Shown here piece by piece: positions 17,198 to 25,093 of a stretch of 30,130 nucleotides of DNA. Each line of letters starts with the position of its first letter. Position 1 is the first letter of the stretch. The notes below the pieces were generated by a model. The model searched no databases. It saw only the letters and a program-made list of their open reading frames with translations, and was not told the DNA's origin. The position numbers and the translations under genes are program-made. Source of the DNA: Candidatus Eiseniibacteriota bacterium (GTDB lineage Bacteria > JAFGKV01); assembly GCA_025453925.1 (NCBI GenBank), contig JALOPK010000005.1, positions 1-30,130 on the forward strand, given 5' to 3'.

Positions 17198-19354
17198 TCA
17201 CCGGGAGCGGCCCCCGCCAGCGAATGAAGCCCCCACCGATCGCCCCCGAGATGCTTCCAGCACGCCAGGGAGCTTCCTGAGTGCGGCCAAGACCTGATCG
17301 AGATGGGTCGTGTTGGCGACGACCACTACCAACTGCAACCAACGGTGAGAACCGTCCTCCTCCGCGACATCCAGGCCTGCAAGCCGTCCGTTCGCCCCCT
17401 GGATGGCGGTTTCAAGATCACCCAGTACCGCTCGCCGCTGACCCACCAGCACCGCGAGGTAGGCGGTGAACGCTTCGCCGGGCGTCACGTCCCACTCGAC
17501 GTCAAGCCAGCGGGCAGGGTCCCCTCTCTTGGCGTTCGCACAATTTGCCCGATGGATGCTCGCACCCCGTCCCCGCGTCACCATCGCCGTGATTCGATCC
17601 CCCGGAATCGGCCGGCAACATGCAGCAAACCGGACCGCCAACCCACGGAGATCTCCCAGCCGGACGCCGCGTGACTCCCTGACAAGCTCCCGATGTTCCG
17701 CAGGCTGAGCTGGCGTCTCCGTCTGTGGCCTCAGCACCTCGATCTGCGGGCGGCCGACCGCGCCGACGGCCACGGAATGGAGCAGCTCATTGACGGTGGG
17801 ATGCTGCAGCGCCTTGGCAAGCTCCTCCCATTCTCCCTGCGTCTTGGGAAGAGGAAGCCGGAGCTTCCTGAGGTGCTTGAGAATCATGATTCGCCCGGCA
17901 GTCTGGAGGCGTTCGCGTTCGGCACGCCGGAGATAGCGCCTGATCTTCTGCCGGGCGCTGGTCCCCGCCACGCGGGCCAGCCAGTCCAACGTCGGATGGG
18001 CGGACGGCGATGTCAGTATCTCAACCTGGTCCCCGCTGCGCAGAACGCGATCCATTGGAACTGCCTTGCCGTTCACCCTCACGCCGGAGCAGCGGAGGCC
18101 TATGTCGCTGTGCAACGCGAAGGCAAAATCGAGGGCCGTAGATCCTGCGCGCATCGGAATCAGTTTGTTCCGTGGGGTCAGCACCAAGACTTCAGCGCTC
18201 GGCATGCTCTCCCTGAAGGCACGCACTAGGTCCCTGGAGTCTTCGCCGGCCTCTTGGGTCTCCAGCAACTGCCTGTACCAGCCGAAATGGTCGCCCAGCA
18301 CGTACCGTGCGCCGGTCTGTTCCATGTGGTAGCGCCAATGCGCCGCGACGCCGAACTCCGCGATGTCCTCCATCATGGCGGTACGTATCTGGAGTTCAAC
18401 CGCGGTGCCGTCCTCGGTGCGCACCGTGGTATGGATGCTCCGGTACATGTTGGGTTTTGGAACCGCGATGTAGTCTTTGAAACGACCTTCCATCGGTGAC
18501 CACAGCGTGTGGGCAAGCCCGAGGGCCCGGTAGCAGTCCTCCACCGATCCGGTGACCACGCGGAGCCCCACCAGATCGAAGATCTCGCCAAAGGACTTCC
18601 CCTGGAGTTTCATCTTCCGGTAGATGCCATAGAAGTGCTTCACCCTACCCGCGATCGCTGCCTTGATGTGATCCCCGGCGAGGATTTGCGTCAGCGGAGC
18701 GGTCAGCACGCCGACCAGTGCCTCCCGTTCCTCGCGCCGGGCCGACACCAGTCCCTTGATCTGCTGGTACGATTCGGGGTCGAGCTCCTTGAACGCCAGA
18801 TCTTCGAGCTGCACGCGAAACCAGCCCATACCGAGGCGATGGGCCAGGGGGGCATAGATCTCCAGGGTCTCCGAGGCGGTAGCCCGGCGCCTCTCCACCG
18901 GGAGAAAGGAGAGAGTCTGCAGGTTGTGCAGGCGGTCGGCCAGTTTGATGATGATGACTCGGACATCTTCGCCCAAGGCCAGGAGCAGTCTTCGCAGATA
19001 CTCGGCTTGCCGCGCCTCGCGATGGGGGACATCCAGCGACGACATCTTGGACAGTGCCGAAACCAAAGCGGCCGTATTCGCTCCAAATGCCCGCTGGACG
19101 GTGCTGAGGGAAGTACCACCATCCTCGACAACATCGTGAAGAAGGGCAGCGGCGACGGCATCGGTGCCCTGGCCAAGGCGCGCAACGGTCAATGCGACCG
19201 CCTGAGGGTGGACGAGATAGGCTTCGCCTGAGGCGCGAGTCTGGTGCTGATGCGCCGCGCACGCGACATCGAAGGCCCTGCGGAGAACATCACCGTCCAA
19301 GCGGGCATCGAGTGCAAGGGCTTCCGAAAGGAAACTATCCGAGTGCAACGTCAT
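17198..19354 (-). CDS. relA: Bifunctional (p)ppGpp synthetase/hydrolase (Rel/SpoT type)
   Basis: This enzyme makes and degrades the stringent-response alarmone (p)ppGpp. It has 718 residues in the full Rel layout. The N-terminal HD hydrolase domain carries YLVHPQAVA, LLHDVVEDGG and KLADRLHNLQTL, all key residues present. The synthetase domain carries GRVKHFYGIYRKM, FDLVGLRVV, the RFKDYIA motif typical of bifunctional enzymes, PKPNMYRSIHTTV and VELQIRT. A TGS domain (VLVLTPRNKLIPMRAGST), a zinc-finger-like ACCRPIPGD region and a C-terminal ACT domain follow. Both activities therefore look intact. ATG 19354 is the best start, but no ribosome site precedes it and it abuts the 3' strand of the RNase P RNA P1 helix. 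TTG 19348 and TTG 19300 are alternatives. The open frame runs back to 19465, which is inside rnpB. Confidence 0.95.
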   Translation of the reverse strand: MTLHSDSFLSEALALDARLDGDVLRRAFDVACAAHQHQTRASGEAYLVHPQAVALTVARLGQGTDAVAAALLHDVVEDGGTSLSTVQRAFGANTAALVSALSKMSSLDVPHREARQAEYLRRLLLALGEDVRVIIIKLADRLHNLQTLSFLPVERRRATASETLEIYAPLAHRLGMGWFRVQLEDLAFKELDPESYQQIKGLVSARREEREALVGVLTAPLTQILAGDHIKAAIAGRVKHFYGIYRKMKLQGKSFGEIFDLVGLRVVTGSVEDCYRALGLAHTLWSPMEGRFKDYIAVPKPNMYRSIHTTVRTEDGTAVELQIRTAMMEDIAEFGVAAHWRYHMEQTGARYVLGDHFGWYRQLLETQEAGEDSRDLVRAFRESMPSAEVLVLTPRNKLIPMRAGSTALDFAFALHSDIGLRCSGVRVNGKAVPMDRVLRSGDQVEILTSPSAHPTLDWLARVAGTSARQKIRRYLRRAERERLQTAGRIMILKHLRKLRLPLPKTQGEWEELAKALQHPTVNELLHSVAVGAVGRPQIEVLRPQTETPAQPAEHRELVRESRGVRLGDLRGLAVRFAACCRPIPGDRITAMVTRGRGASIHRANCANAKRGDPARWLDVEWDVTPGEAFTAYLAVLVGQRRAVLGDLETAIQGANGRLAGLDVAEEDGSHRWLQLVVVVANTTHLDQVLAALRKLPGVLEASRGRSVGASFAGGGRSR

Positions 19355-19805
19355 GGGACGGCCCCATAAGCCGAGTTCTGTCCCCCGCACCCAAAGGCGG
19401 TGGGTGAGGAAGGACGCGTCGTCCTCTCTCGAACCGCCGTCCTTTGGGTGCGGGGTGGCGATCATTCATCTGGGCCCCGCGTCACCGCGGGGCTCGTGCG
19501 GCCTACCCGGAGGGCTTGAGACGGGGCGGCTCTCCCTCCCTATTCGGCCTTGCTCCAGGTGGGGCTTGCCTGGCTTCCGAAGTCACCTCCGGAACCGGTG
19601 AGCTCTTACCTCGCCTTTTCACCCTTACCCCGCACTCAAAGGCAGCGCATCGGGAGACCGCGCGGCCTTTGAGTGCGGGGCGGTATGTTTTCTGTGGCGC
19701 TTTCCGCCGGTCACCCGGCCTTCGCGTTACGAAGCACCCTGCCCCGTGGAGCTCGGACTTTCCTCCCCCCGGTCGTGCCGGGGAGCGATCGCCTGGGGCC
19801 GTCCC
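19355..19805 (-). ncRNA. rnpB: RNase P RNA, bacterial type A
   Basis: This is the catalytic RNA that trims tRNA 5' leaders. Reading on the minus strand, conserved landmarks appear in order: GGAGGAAAGTCCGAGCTCC near the 5' end, GGCGGAAAGCGCCACAGAAA, a 16-bp P12 helix (arms 19665-19680 and 19628-19643), the P18 stem with GCCCCGCGG...CGCGGGGC, a 15-bp P19 helix (arms 19441-19455 and 19383-19397), and the 3' signature ACAGAACTCGGCTTAT. P1 closes it: GGGACGGCCCC (19795-19805) pairs with GGGGCCGTCCC (19355-19365). A further 7 bp can form outside it (19807-19813 with 19346-19352). P12 and P19 are unusually long and nearly identical in sequence. It sits between a zinc-ribbon gene and relA on the same strand. 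Confidence 0.96.
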
Positions 19806-19820
19806 AGACGTTGATCTGAT

Positions 19821-19841
19821 TCGTAAGCGGCCTGCTTACGA
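19821..19841 (-). terminator. Hairpin at the end of the zinc-ribbon gene, just before rnpB
   Basis: TCGTAAGC and GCTTACGA pair perfectly (8 bp, 5-base loop). The stem contains the TAA stop of the zinc-ribbon gene and lies about 8-16 bases upstream of rnpB. There is no T-run, so it could be a weak terminator or a processing or stability element separating the mRNA from the RNase P RNA. Confidence 0.45.
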
Positions 19842-20540
19842 CAGCGTGACGATAATCCTACCGCAGAACTGACAGGTGTGCAGTTTGTCGCGCTTGCGGA
19901 TCTCGTTGACCGTCTGGGGTGGCAGCGTCCCGTGGCAGCCCCCACACACGTAGCCCGCCACGACGGCCACGGCAAGACCACCCTTTCCCGCCAGAATGCG
20001 CTCGTAGCGGCGGAGCACCGTCTGGTCGATGGTCGCTGCAACCTGGGCTCGCTCGCCGCCCTTGATCTGAATGCTCTCGTCAAGCCGCGCGGCCAGCGCG
20101 TGAAGTTCACGCTCCCGCTCTCCAAGCCGTTTCTGGGCGGCCTTCTGCGCCTCCTCGGAGGCGCAGAGAACGCGATCAAGATGTTCGATCTCGACCATGG
20201 CGCCGAGCACACGGTCCTCGGCCTGGGCCTGGCGAAGGCGCGATCGCTCGATCTGCCCGAGCAGCGCACGGTACTCTTCGTTGGTCTTGGCGGTGTTGAG
20301 CTGGCTCTGATAGCGCAGCACAATCTGGCCGATCTCATCGACCTCCTTCTCCGCCGCCCGTTTCTCCAGCTCTCTCTGACGATGCTTGTCCCTGCCGTCG
20401 GTGAGGGCGGCGACGGCAGTATCGAGGTCGGCCTGCTGTTCGGCCAACCTCTTGGGCACGAGAGCCCTCTTCTTCTCCAACTCCGCGATCAGCGTGTCGA
20501 TCTCCTGGAGCTTGAGAAGCCGTTCGATGGTCTCGTCCAT
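19836..20540 (-). CDS. Coiled-coil protein with C4-type zinc ribbon (DUF164/zf-RING_7 family)
   Basis: This is a 234-residue cytoplasmic protein. Residues about 1-170 form a long charged coiled coil (many Glu, Lys, Arg and Ala-Glu-Lys-rich heptads). The C-terminus is a zinc ribbon with C199-x2-C202 and C223-x2-C226 (CGGCHGTLPP and CQFCG). The family is widespread in bacteria, often beside rnpB, and its precise job is not established; a nucleic-acid-linked or chaperone-like role is often supposed. It starts at ATG 20540, 66 bases after tRNA-Val, and ends 30 bases before the RNase P RNA. The ribosome site is weak. Confidence 0.88.
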   Translation of the reverse strand: MDETIERLLKLQEIDTLIAELEKKRALVPKRLAEQQADLDTAVAALTDGRDKHRQRELEKRAAEKEVDEIGQIVLRYQSQLNTAKTNEEYRALLGQIERSRLRQAQAEDRVLGAMVEIEHLDRVLCASEEAQKAAQKRLGERERELHALAARLDESIQIKGGERAQVAATIDQTVLRRYERILAGKGGLAVAVVAGYVCGGCHGTLPPQTVNEIRKRDKLHTCQFCGRIIVTLS

Positions 20541-20606
20541 GTGCTCGCATGCCTGACTGTGCGCGTGAGGGAAGACAGACCCCGGAAGGCCTGATGAGAG
20601 AAGAAA

Positions 20607-20682
20607 TGGTGGGCGGAACAGGGATCGAACCTGTGGCCCCCGGCTTGTGACGCCGGTGCTCTGCCAGCTGAGCTACCCGCCC
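20607..20682 (-). tRNA. tRNA-Val (anticodon CAC)
   Basis: This is a full 76-base cloverleaf with encoded CCA. The acceptor GGGCGGG (20676-20682) pairs with TCCGCCC; the D arm has GCTC/GAGC; the anticodon stem CCGGC/GCCGG holds the loop GTCACAA, giving anticodon CAC (valine, codon GUG). The T arm is ACAGG-TTCGATC-CCTGT. It is the first element of the co-directional block leading to the zinc-ribbon gene and rnpB. Confidence 0.96.
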
Positions 20683-20709
20683 AAGGGCACGACCACATCC
20701 AATCGAAAC

Positions 20710-20738
20710 AAAGTTGTCTCCCGGGATGATTCTGTCAA
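20710..20738 (-). promoter_or_regulatory. Candidate promoter for tRNA-Val
   Basis: A perfect TTGACA (-35) lies at 20733-20738 on the minus strand. A 17-base spacer places the -10 at AACTTT (20710-20715), which is a poor match. The predicted start would be about 20 bases before the tRNA. The -35 is convincing, the -10 is not. Confidence 0.35.
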
Positions 20739-20947
20739 GGCGGGATGCACATCCGAGGTTCAGGGTCGAACTGGGCGAAGTGGGTCGGCAGTTGAGAGAG
20801 CCTGTTCAGTGGTGATTTGGTCGGCCCTGAGCAGTGCGCGATGGGCAGTTGTATGCTGTCCTGGAACGGATTGCGGCCGAATATGCTTCCGCCGGGGACG
20901 GGTCGGAGTCAAACCCCTCGGGCCCCCACCTCAATGAGCAGTGCGGG

Positions 20948-22024
20948 CTACGGCTGCACAGGAGCGACCAAGCCCGACTCAGGCTTCACATTGGGGGATG
21001 TGTCCGAGCGGACCCGCAGAACGCCAAACACGAGGCTCCCCACCGACAGCTGCAGGTAGAAGGTGAGCAATCTCCAGCCGGCTGTCATGAGGCCCAGGAG
21101 GCTTTCGGGAATGAGACCGCGGTGTACCAGCATGAATGCCGCCTCGAGACCGCCTGCCGCTCCGGGTGACGGCACGAACACACCGAGGGTGAACACCACC
21201 CATTGGAGAACGAAGAATCGCGACGGGTCAACACGGATGGAAAACGAGGCCAGGAGTGCCGAGACCACGGAGTACCGACACGCCCACTGGATCGCCGTGA
21301 GCGTCAGGGTTGCCAGAAGACGGGTCTTGCCGCGCCTGGCAATGAGCCGGTACACTCCCGCACAATCCGACCAGGCTGCTCCGACTCGGCGAGCGACGGG
21401 GTTTTTCCTGCCCCGTGTCAGGATGATCCATGCCCCCACGACTGCGCAGCATGTGGCCATGACTATATGCGGACCCCTGGTGCTGATGATGGTCGCGAAA
21501 CGGGCAAGACCCACCGGTGCCTGGACCGAGGTCACCAGAGCGACAGGGATTGCGAACGCGAAGAACACACCATCTTCCACGCTTCCCAACGTCATCAGCG
21601 AGGCCGCCGCGCCGACCGAAAGCCCTCGTTCGACGAGCATTCCGAGCTTCACGTAGCCCCCGCCGAAGGCGGTTGGGGTGATGGCTGACCCCAACTCGGT
21701 CCCGATCACCATGGAGAAAAGGTCATGAAGCGGGATCCTGGCTCCCAGGAAGCGTGTCCACACGCGCAGCCTTAGCGCGTGGGTAAACCAGGGAACGAAT
21801 CCAAGCAGCACCGCGAGTATCAGGTAGTCCAGCGCAACCCGTTGATGAACGAAGACCGCGCCGAAGTCCGTTGTTGAGGCAGTGAGCAGGAGATTGAAGA
21901 TCACTCCAGCCGGGATCAGAAGCAAAAGATGGCGGAAGACTGTCCGGATCCGATCCGGCTTTGCCTGTGCGTCAGGTCGTGCCAGCGCACGCCTGGCTGA
22001 GCGCCCTGCACTGAGGGTCTTCAT
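20948..22024 (-). CDS. YbhN/UPF0104 family integral membrane protein (LPG-synthase TM-like)
   Basis: This is a polytopic membrane protein of about 358 residues with seven or eight hydrophobic helices. It belongs to the family of the lysylphosphatidylglycerol synthase transmembrane region, some members of which act as lipid flippases. Typical landmarks are WFTHALRLRVW, GTELGSAITPTAFGGGYVKLGML near residue 110, and VFVPSPGAAGGLEAAF near residue 300. ATG 22024 is chosen; TTG 22042 is an alternative and neither has a clear ribosome site. It is the last gene of the glycolipid-type operon. A role in moving the glycolipid across the membrane would fit but is inference. Confidence 0.8.
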   Translation of the reverse strand: MKTLSAGRSARRALARPDAQAKPDRIRTVFRHLLLLIPAGVIFNLLLTASTTDFGAVFVHQRVALDYLILAVLLGFVPWFTHALRLRVWTRFLGARIPLHDLFSMVIGTELGSAITPTAFGGGYVKLGMLVERGLSVGAAASLMTLGSVEDGVFFAFAIPVALVTSVQAPVGLARFATIISTRGPHIVMATCCAVVGAWIILTRGRKNPVARRVGAAWSDCAGVYRLIARRGKTRLLATLTLTAIQWACRYSVVSALLASFSIRVDPSRFFVLQWVVFTLGVFVPSPGAAGGLEAAFMLVHRGLIPESLLGLMTAGWRLLTFYLQLSVGSLVFGVLRVRSDTSPNVKPESGLVAPVQP

Positions 22025-22063
22025 GGGTCCGCGAGGGGGCAAGGACCGGTGAGTGTGTGACCC

Positions 22064-23215
22064 CTACCGGGAACGGAGGCGCTCATAGGTCTCGAGGAGG
22101 CGGCTGATGGAAGACTCCCACGTAAGTGTGCGCTCGATCACCCTTCGGGCCTGTCGACCCTTCGCTCGGAGGCCGTTAGAGGAGAGCATGACAATGTTCT
22201 CGGCCATTGCAGCGGCCGAATCCACTTCCCCGAGCAGGCCGACGCTTTCGGGCACCCGCTCCAGTAAGGCCCCCGCGCGCACGCCGATGACCGGCAATCC
22301 CGACGCCTGGGCTTCTACGACCGAGAGTGCGAAGGTCTCATGAGGGCCCGCGGTGAGGTAGATGTCAGCCGAGGCCAGTACCCGTGCGAGTTCGTGCCGA
22401 TCGCTCTGGTAGGGCAGCAGCACGATTCGATCCGTGGAGGAGGCGACTGCCTCCACCCTGGCGCGCAACGGCCCGTCACCCACAATGACAAGCTTGCTTT
22501 CAACCCGTGGCATGGCCAGGGCGAAGGCCTCCAGCAGTACGTCTATCCGCTTCTCCCCGTCGATGCGTCCCGTGTAGGCAATGAGCACGTCACCGTCCTC
22601 GACGCCTAGATGACGACGCAACGTTTCGTCTCTCTTGTCGGGATGAAACAGCTCCGCGTCCACACCCAGGGGCACCTTCTCGATTCTTCTGACTCCGGCT
22701 GCGCGCAGCGTTTCGATCATGGTGTCTGATGCGGCGAGCACCGCATCACAGCGGTTGTACACGTGTCGTAGATGCCCCTCTGCGAGGCGGGTTCCCACTT
22801 CCGCGAGGCGCGGCGCGCGGCGGCGGAGAAACGGGCGCACGTAGGCATGGGGGTAGTCGGTATGACAGAAGCCGACCACTGAAGCGCCGCTGAGCCCTCT
22901 GAAAGCAAAGGCCACCAGGGGCAGCAGATAGCCGGTGCCCAGTTCGACAATCTCGGGCTCCTCTGCTCGGAGCAGTCGAAGCACTCTGTCCAGGCGGAGG
23001 ATGGCACGATAGGGGGCGCATCCGGGAATGACTGGACCGCGCAGCACATGGGTGACCATGCGTCCTTCACGGATCGTCTCGTCCCGGACACCCGGGACGA
23101 TCATGACGTGGCGGTGGGTTGTCCGGCGGAGGAGAAAGCGGCGTTTTTCCTGGAGGTAGGTGCGTATGCCTCCGCTGGTGGGTGTGTAGGCATTCGTGAG
23201 ATCGCAGATGGTCAT
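22064..23215 (-). CDS. GT4 family glycosyltransferase
   Basis: This is a 383-residue GT-B glycosyltransferase. The N-terminus MTICDLTNAYTPTSGGIRTY is a typical GT4 acceptor domain opening; FCHTDYPHAYVRPFL and LAASDTMIETLRAAGVRRIEKVPLGVD follow (seen as FCHTDYPHAYVR, VPLGVDAELFHPD). The donor domain has YTGRIDGEKRIDVLLEA, IVGDGPLRARVE and E-x7-E in HETFALSVVEA. ATG 23215 overlaps the stop of the PHP-domain gene by four bases (ATGA). In related organisms a PHP domain and a GT4 like this occur in one polypeptide, which suggests the two products act together. Confidence 0.88.
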   Translation of the reverse strand: MTICDLTNAYTPTSGGIRTYLQEKRRFLLRRTTHRHVMIVPGVRDETIREGRMVTHVLRGPVIPGCAPYRAILRLDRVLRLLRAEEPEIVELGTGYLLPLVAFAFRGLSGASVVGFCHTDYPHAYVRPFLRRRAPRLAEVGTRLAEGHLRHVYNRCDAVLAASDTMIETLRAAGVRRIEKVPLGVDAELFHPDKRDETLRRHLGVEDGDVLIAYTGRIDGEKRIDVLLEAFALAMPRVESKLVIVGDGPLRARVEAVASSTDRIVLLPYQSDRHELARVLASADIYLTAGPHETFALSVVEAQASGLPVIGVRAGALLERVPESVGLLGEVDSAAAMAENIVMLSSNGLRAKGRQARRVIERTLTWESSISRLLETYERLRSR

Positions 23216-25083
23216 CGGGTCCTCTGCCCATTGATTGGCTGAACCGGAGACGCATCCTTCCCATCAGCCGCGCGTCGCAATCCCGCATGTCGGATTCGTG
23301 AACTGGCGGCGCCCAGGGTCCCCGCGGCGGACGCGTCTGCATCGGAGTGCACGCGGATCTCGTCGACCGCGGCAATCACTGCATGTCCAGAATCGCGCGG
23401 GAGTGCGTGCCGCCCGTCATCCGCGTTCCACCCGTGCGTGAGGCGGCGCCCTCGGAGGCCGAAACGGAGAGTCACCGGCATGTCAAGCACCACGCCCACG
23501 AGCACCCCGAGCATTCCGATCGGGCCGGATGTGTGAACGTACACGCGTCCGTAGTCCTGCTCAGAGAAGCGAATGAGCCAGTCCACGACGGCGATAGTCC
23601 TTCCCGCGCGGAGATCCCGTGCCAGCGACGAAGCCGCGACGGCATCAGACGTGAGGAGCGCAAGAGACCTGACTTGCCGGAGCTCCGGCCCCAGAAAGCT
23701 GCGGAATGACCGACTCGCCCTCATGCGGGAAGCCCGCATGTCCGAGAAGACTGGGCCTCGCTGCACGCCGGGACCATCCACGTACTTTCGCCGGAGCGTC
23801 CGCATGATGCCGCGTTGACGGTACTCGGCCACGAGGGCTGCCGCCAGTGGCACTACCGGCAGCGCTGAGACCAACCCCGCCATGGCCTCATCCGACACGG
23901 TGCGGTTCCAGCGAAGGTGGTGAGCAGCATGTTCACCCAACCGAGCGAGGGTCGCGAATCGCGTCCTTCCGGCATCGATGCCCACGTCCAGGTCGACGCT
24001 AAAGGCGCGCCTCACCTGTTTGTCCGACGCACAGGCCCGCTCGAGAGCGTGTTCAAGCCGCGACCCCTTGTTCAGGAGCTGAAGGGCCTCCGCGAGGATG
24101 CGGATGGATGTGTGTCTGAGGAATGGGGAGGCCGTGGAACCCGGAATCGGTTGACCGACGAGGCGCTCAACCATCACTTCCCGCATGCGGGCACTTCTCG
24201 TTGCCGCAGAACCCCTCGATCGGAGCGCGGCGTGCGCATGTCCCAGGATTTGCTGGGCCACCGAGGGAATGGAACCTGGTTGTCCGGCCGCACGTGACCG
24301 GCCTTCCGCGAGATGGGCAAGAAGCGCGGTCACGTCAACCGCCCGGGGCGTCACCGTGAAGGTAGTCCCGATAGCGATACCCGCATGCTCGTCCGAACCT
24401 CCGCCCTTGGTCTTACGCCACGGGCACGGGCCATAGGGGGCGAACCCGTGTTTGTTCGCAAGGTCGGCGAAGGTATCGGGAGTGAGCGAGTCCAGTACAT
24501 CGTCAAGCAGGGTAGGGGGTTGGATCTGCTTGCCGCCGTCTTCTGTTTCGAACGCCTTGAAGAGGAGCAACAGCTTCTCGAAGTGGGCGAGACTGAGTCG
24601 GCCCATGCGGAAGAACGGGTGGGCGATGCAGTGAAACACCTTCTCCATGACAAGAAACGAAACCAACTCGTACACATTGGCGCGGAGTTCCTGCACGGCA
24701 CGATGAGTGTCCTCACGCAGCCCCAGAGCGATAACATGAATCATCGTCCCATCGTTCGGGAACAGCGCGTTTATCTCCTGTCCCACGATGACATCTGGAA
24801 GATCGGCAAGGTCCAAGGCCCCTGCGATAGTATCGTGGTCCGTGACAGCGAAGAAATCCATGCCCCTCGCCATGGCCAGATCGTATGCTCCACGAGGCGT
24901 TGTGTAGCTCTCAGGGCTCCTCAACCTGCCGAGCACGCAGCGGGGAGGGGGGGAGCGATGAGTGTGAACATGGAGGTCCACCCGAGCGATGTGGCCGTTC
25001 CCAAGGGTGTGCGCCGGTGCGGATTGGGATGAGACACCCCGGGAATGGCCCATGGACGATCCGGGAGGTGCGCGCATCACCAC
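23212..25083 (-). CDS. PHP-domain metal-dependent phosphoesterase with truncated GT4-like C-terminus
   Basis: This is a 623-residue two-part protein. The N-terminal PHP domain has its metal ligands: RVDLHVHTHRS (about residues 34-44), AVTDHDT, CIAHPFF and GGGSDEHAG. The stretch NVYELVSFLVMEKVFHCIAHPFFRMGRLS...FEKLLLLFKAFE (seen as AHPFFRMGRLS, HFEKLLLLFKAFE) matches the PHP part of large PHP-GT4 fusion proteins. After a linker, residues about 450-560 resemble only the first half of a GT4 (VYVHTSGPIGMLGVLVGVVLDMPV split as YVHTSGPIGMLG and VLDMPVTLRFG) and then end; no donor domain or E-x7-E is present. GTG 25083 and ATG 25077 are the possible starts, neither with a strong ribosome site. It lies between two complete GT4 genes in one operon. 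Confidence 0.8.
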   Translation of the reverse strand: MVMRAPPGSSMGHSRGVSSQSAPAHTLGNGHIARVDLHVHTHRSPPPRCVLGRLRSPESYTTPRGAYDLAMARGMDFFAVTDHDTIAGALDLADLPDVIVGQEINALFPNDGTMIHVIALGLREDTHRAVQELRANVYELVSFLVMEKVFHCIAHPFFRMGRLSLAHFEKLLLLFKAFETEDGGKQIQPPTLLDDVLDSLTPDTFADLANKHGFAPYGPCPWRKTKGGGSDEHAGIAIGTTFTVTPRAVDVTALLAHLAEGRSRAAGQPGSIPSVAQQILGHAHAALRSRGSAATRSARMREVMVERLVGQPIPGSTASPFLRHTSIRILAEALQLLNKGSRLEHALERACASDKQVRRAFSVDLDVGIDAGRTRFATLARLGEHAAHHLRWNRTVSDEAMAGLVSALPVVPLAAALVAEYRQRGIMRTLRRKYVDGPGVQRGPVFSDMRASRMRASRSFRSFLGPELRQVRSLALLTSDAVAASSLARDLRAGRTIAVVDWLIRFSEQDYGRVYVHTSGPIGMLGVLVGVVLDMPVTLRFGLRGRRLTHGWNADDGRHALPRDSGHAVIAAVDEIRVHSDADASAAGTLGAASSRIRHAGLRRAADGKDASPVQPINGQRTR

Positions 25084-25093
25084 GTGTTCTGAC

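Noticed and set aside
19355-19465. N-terminal extension of Rel back to ATG 19465
   Set aside because: This stretch is the conserved 3' part of the RNase P RNA, including its ACAGAACTCGGCTTAT signature, and is not coding.
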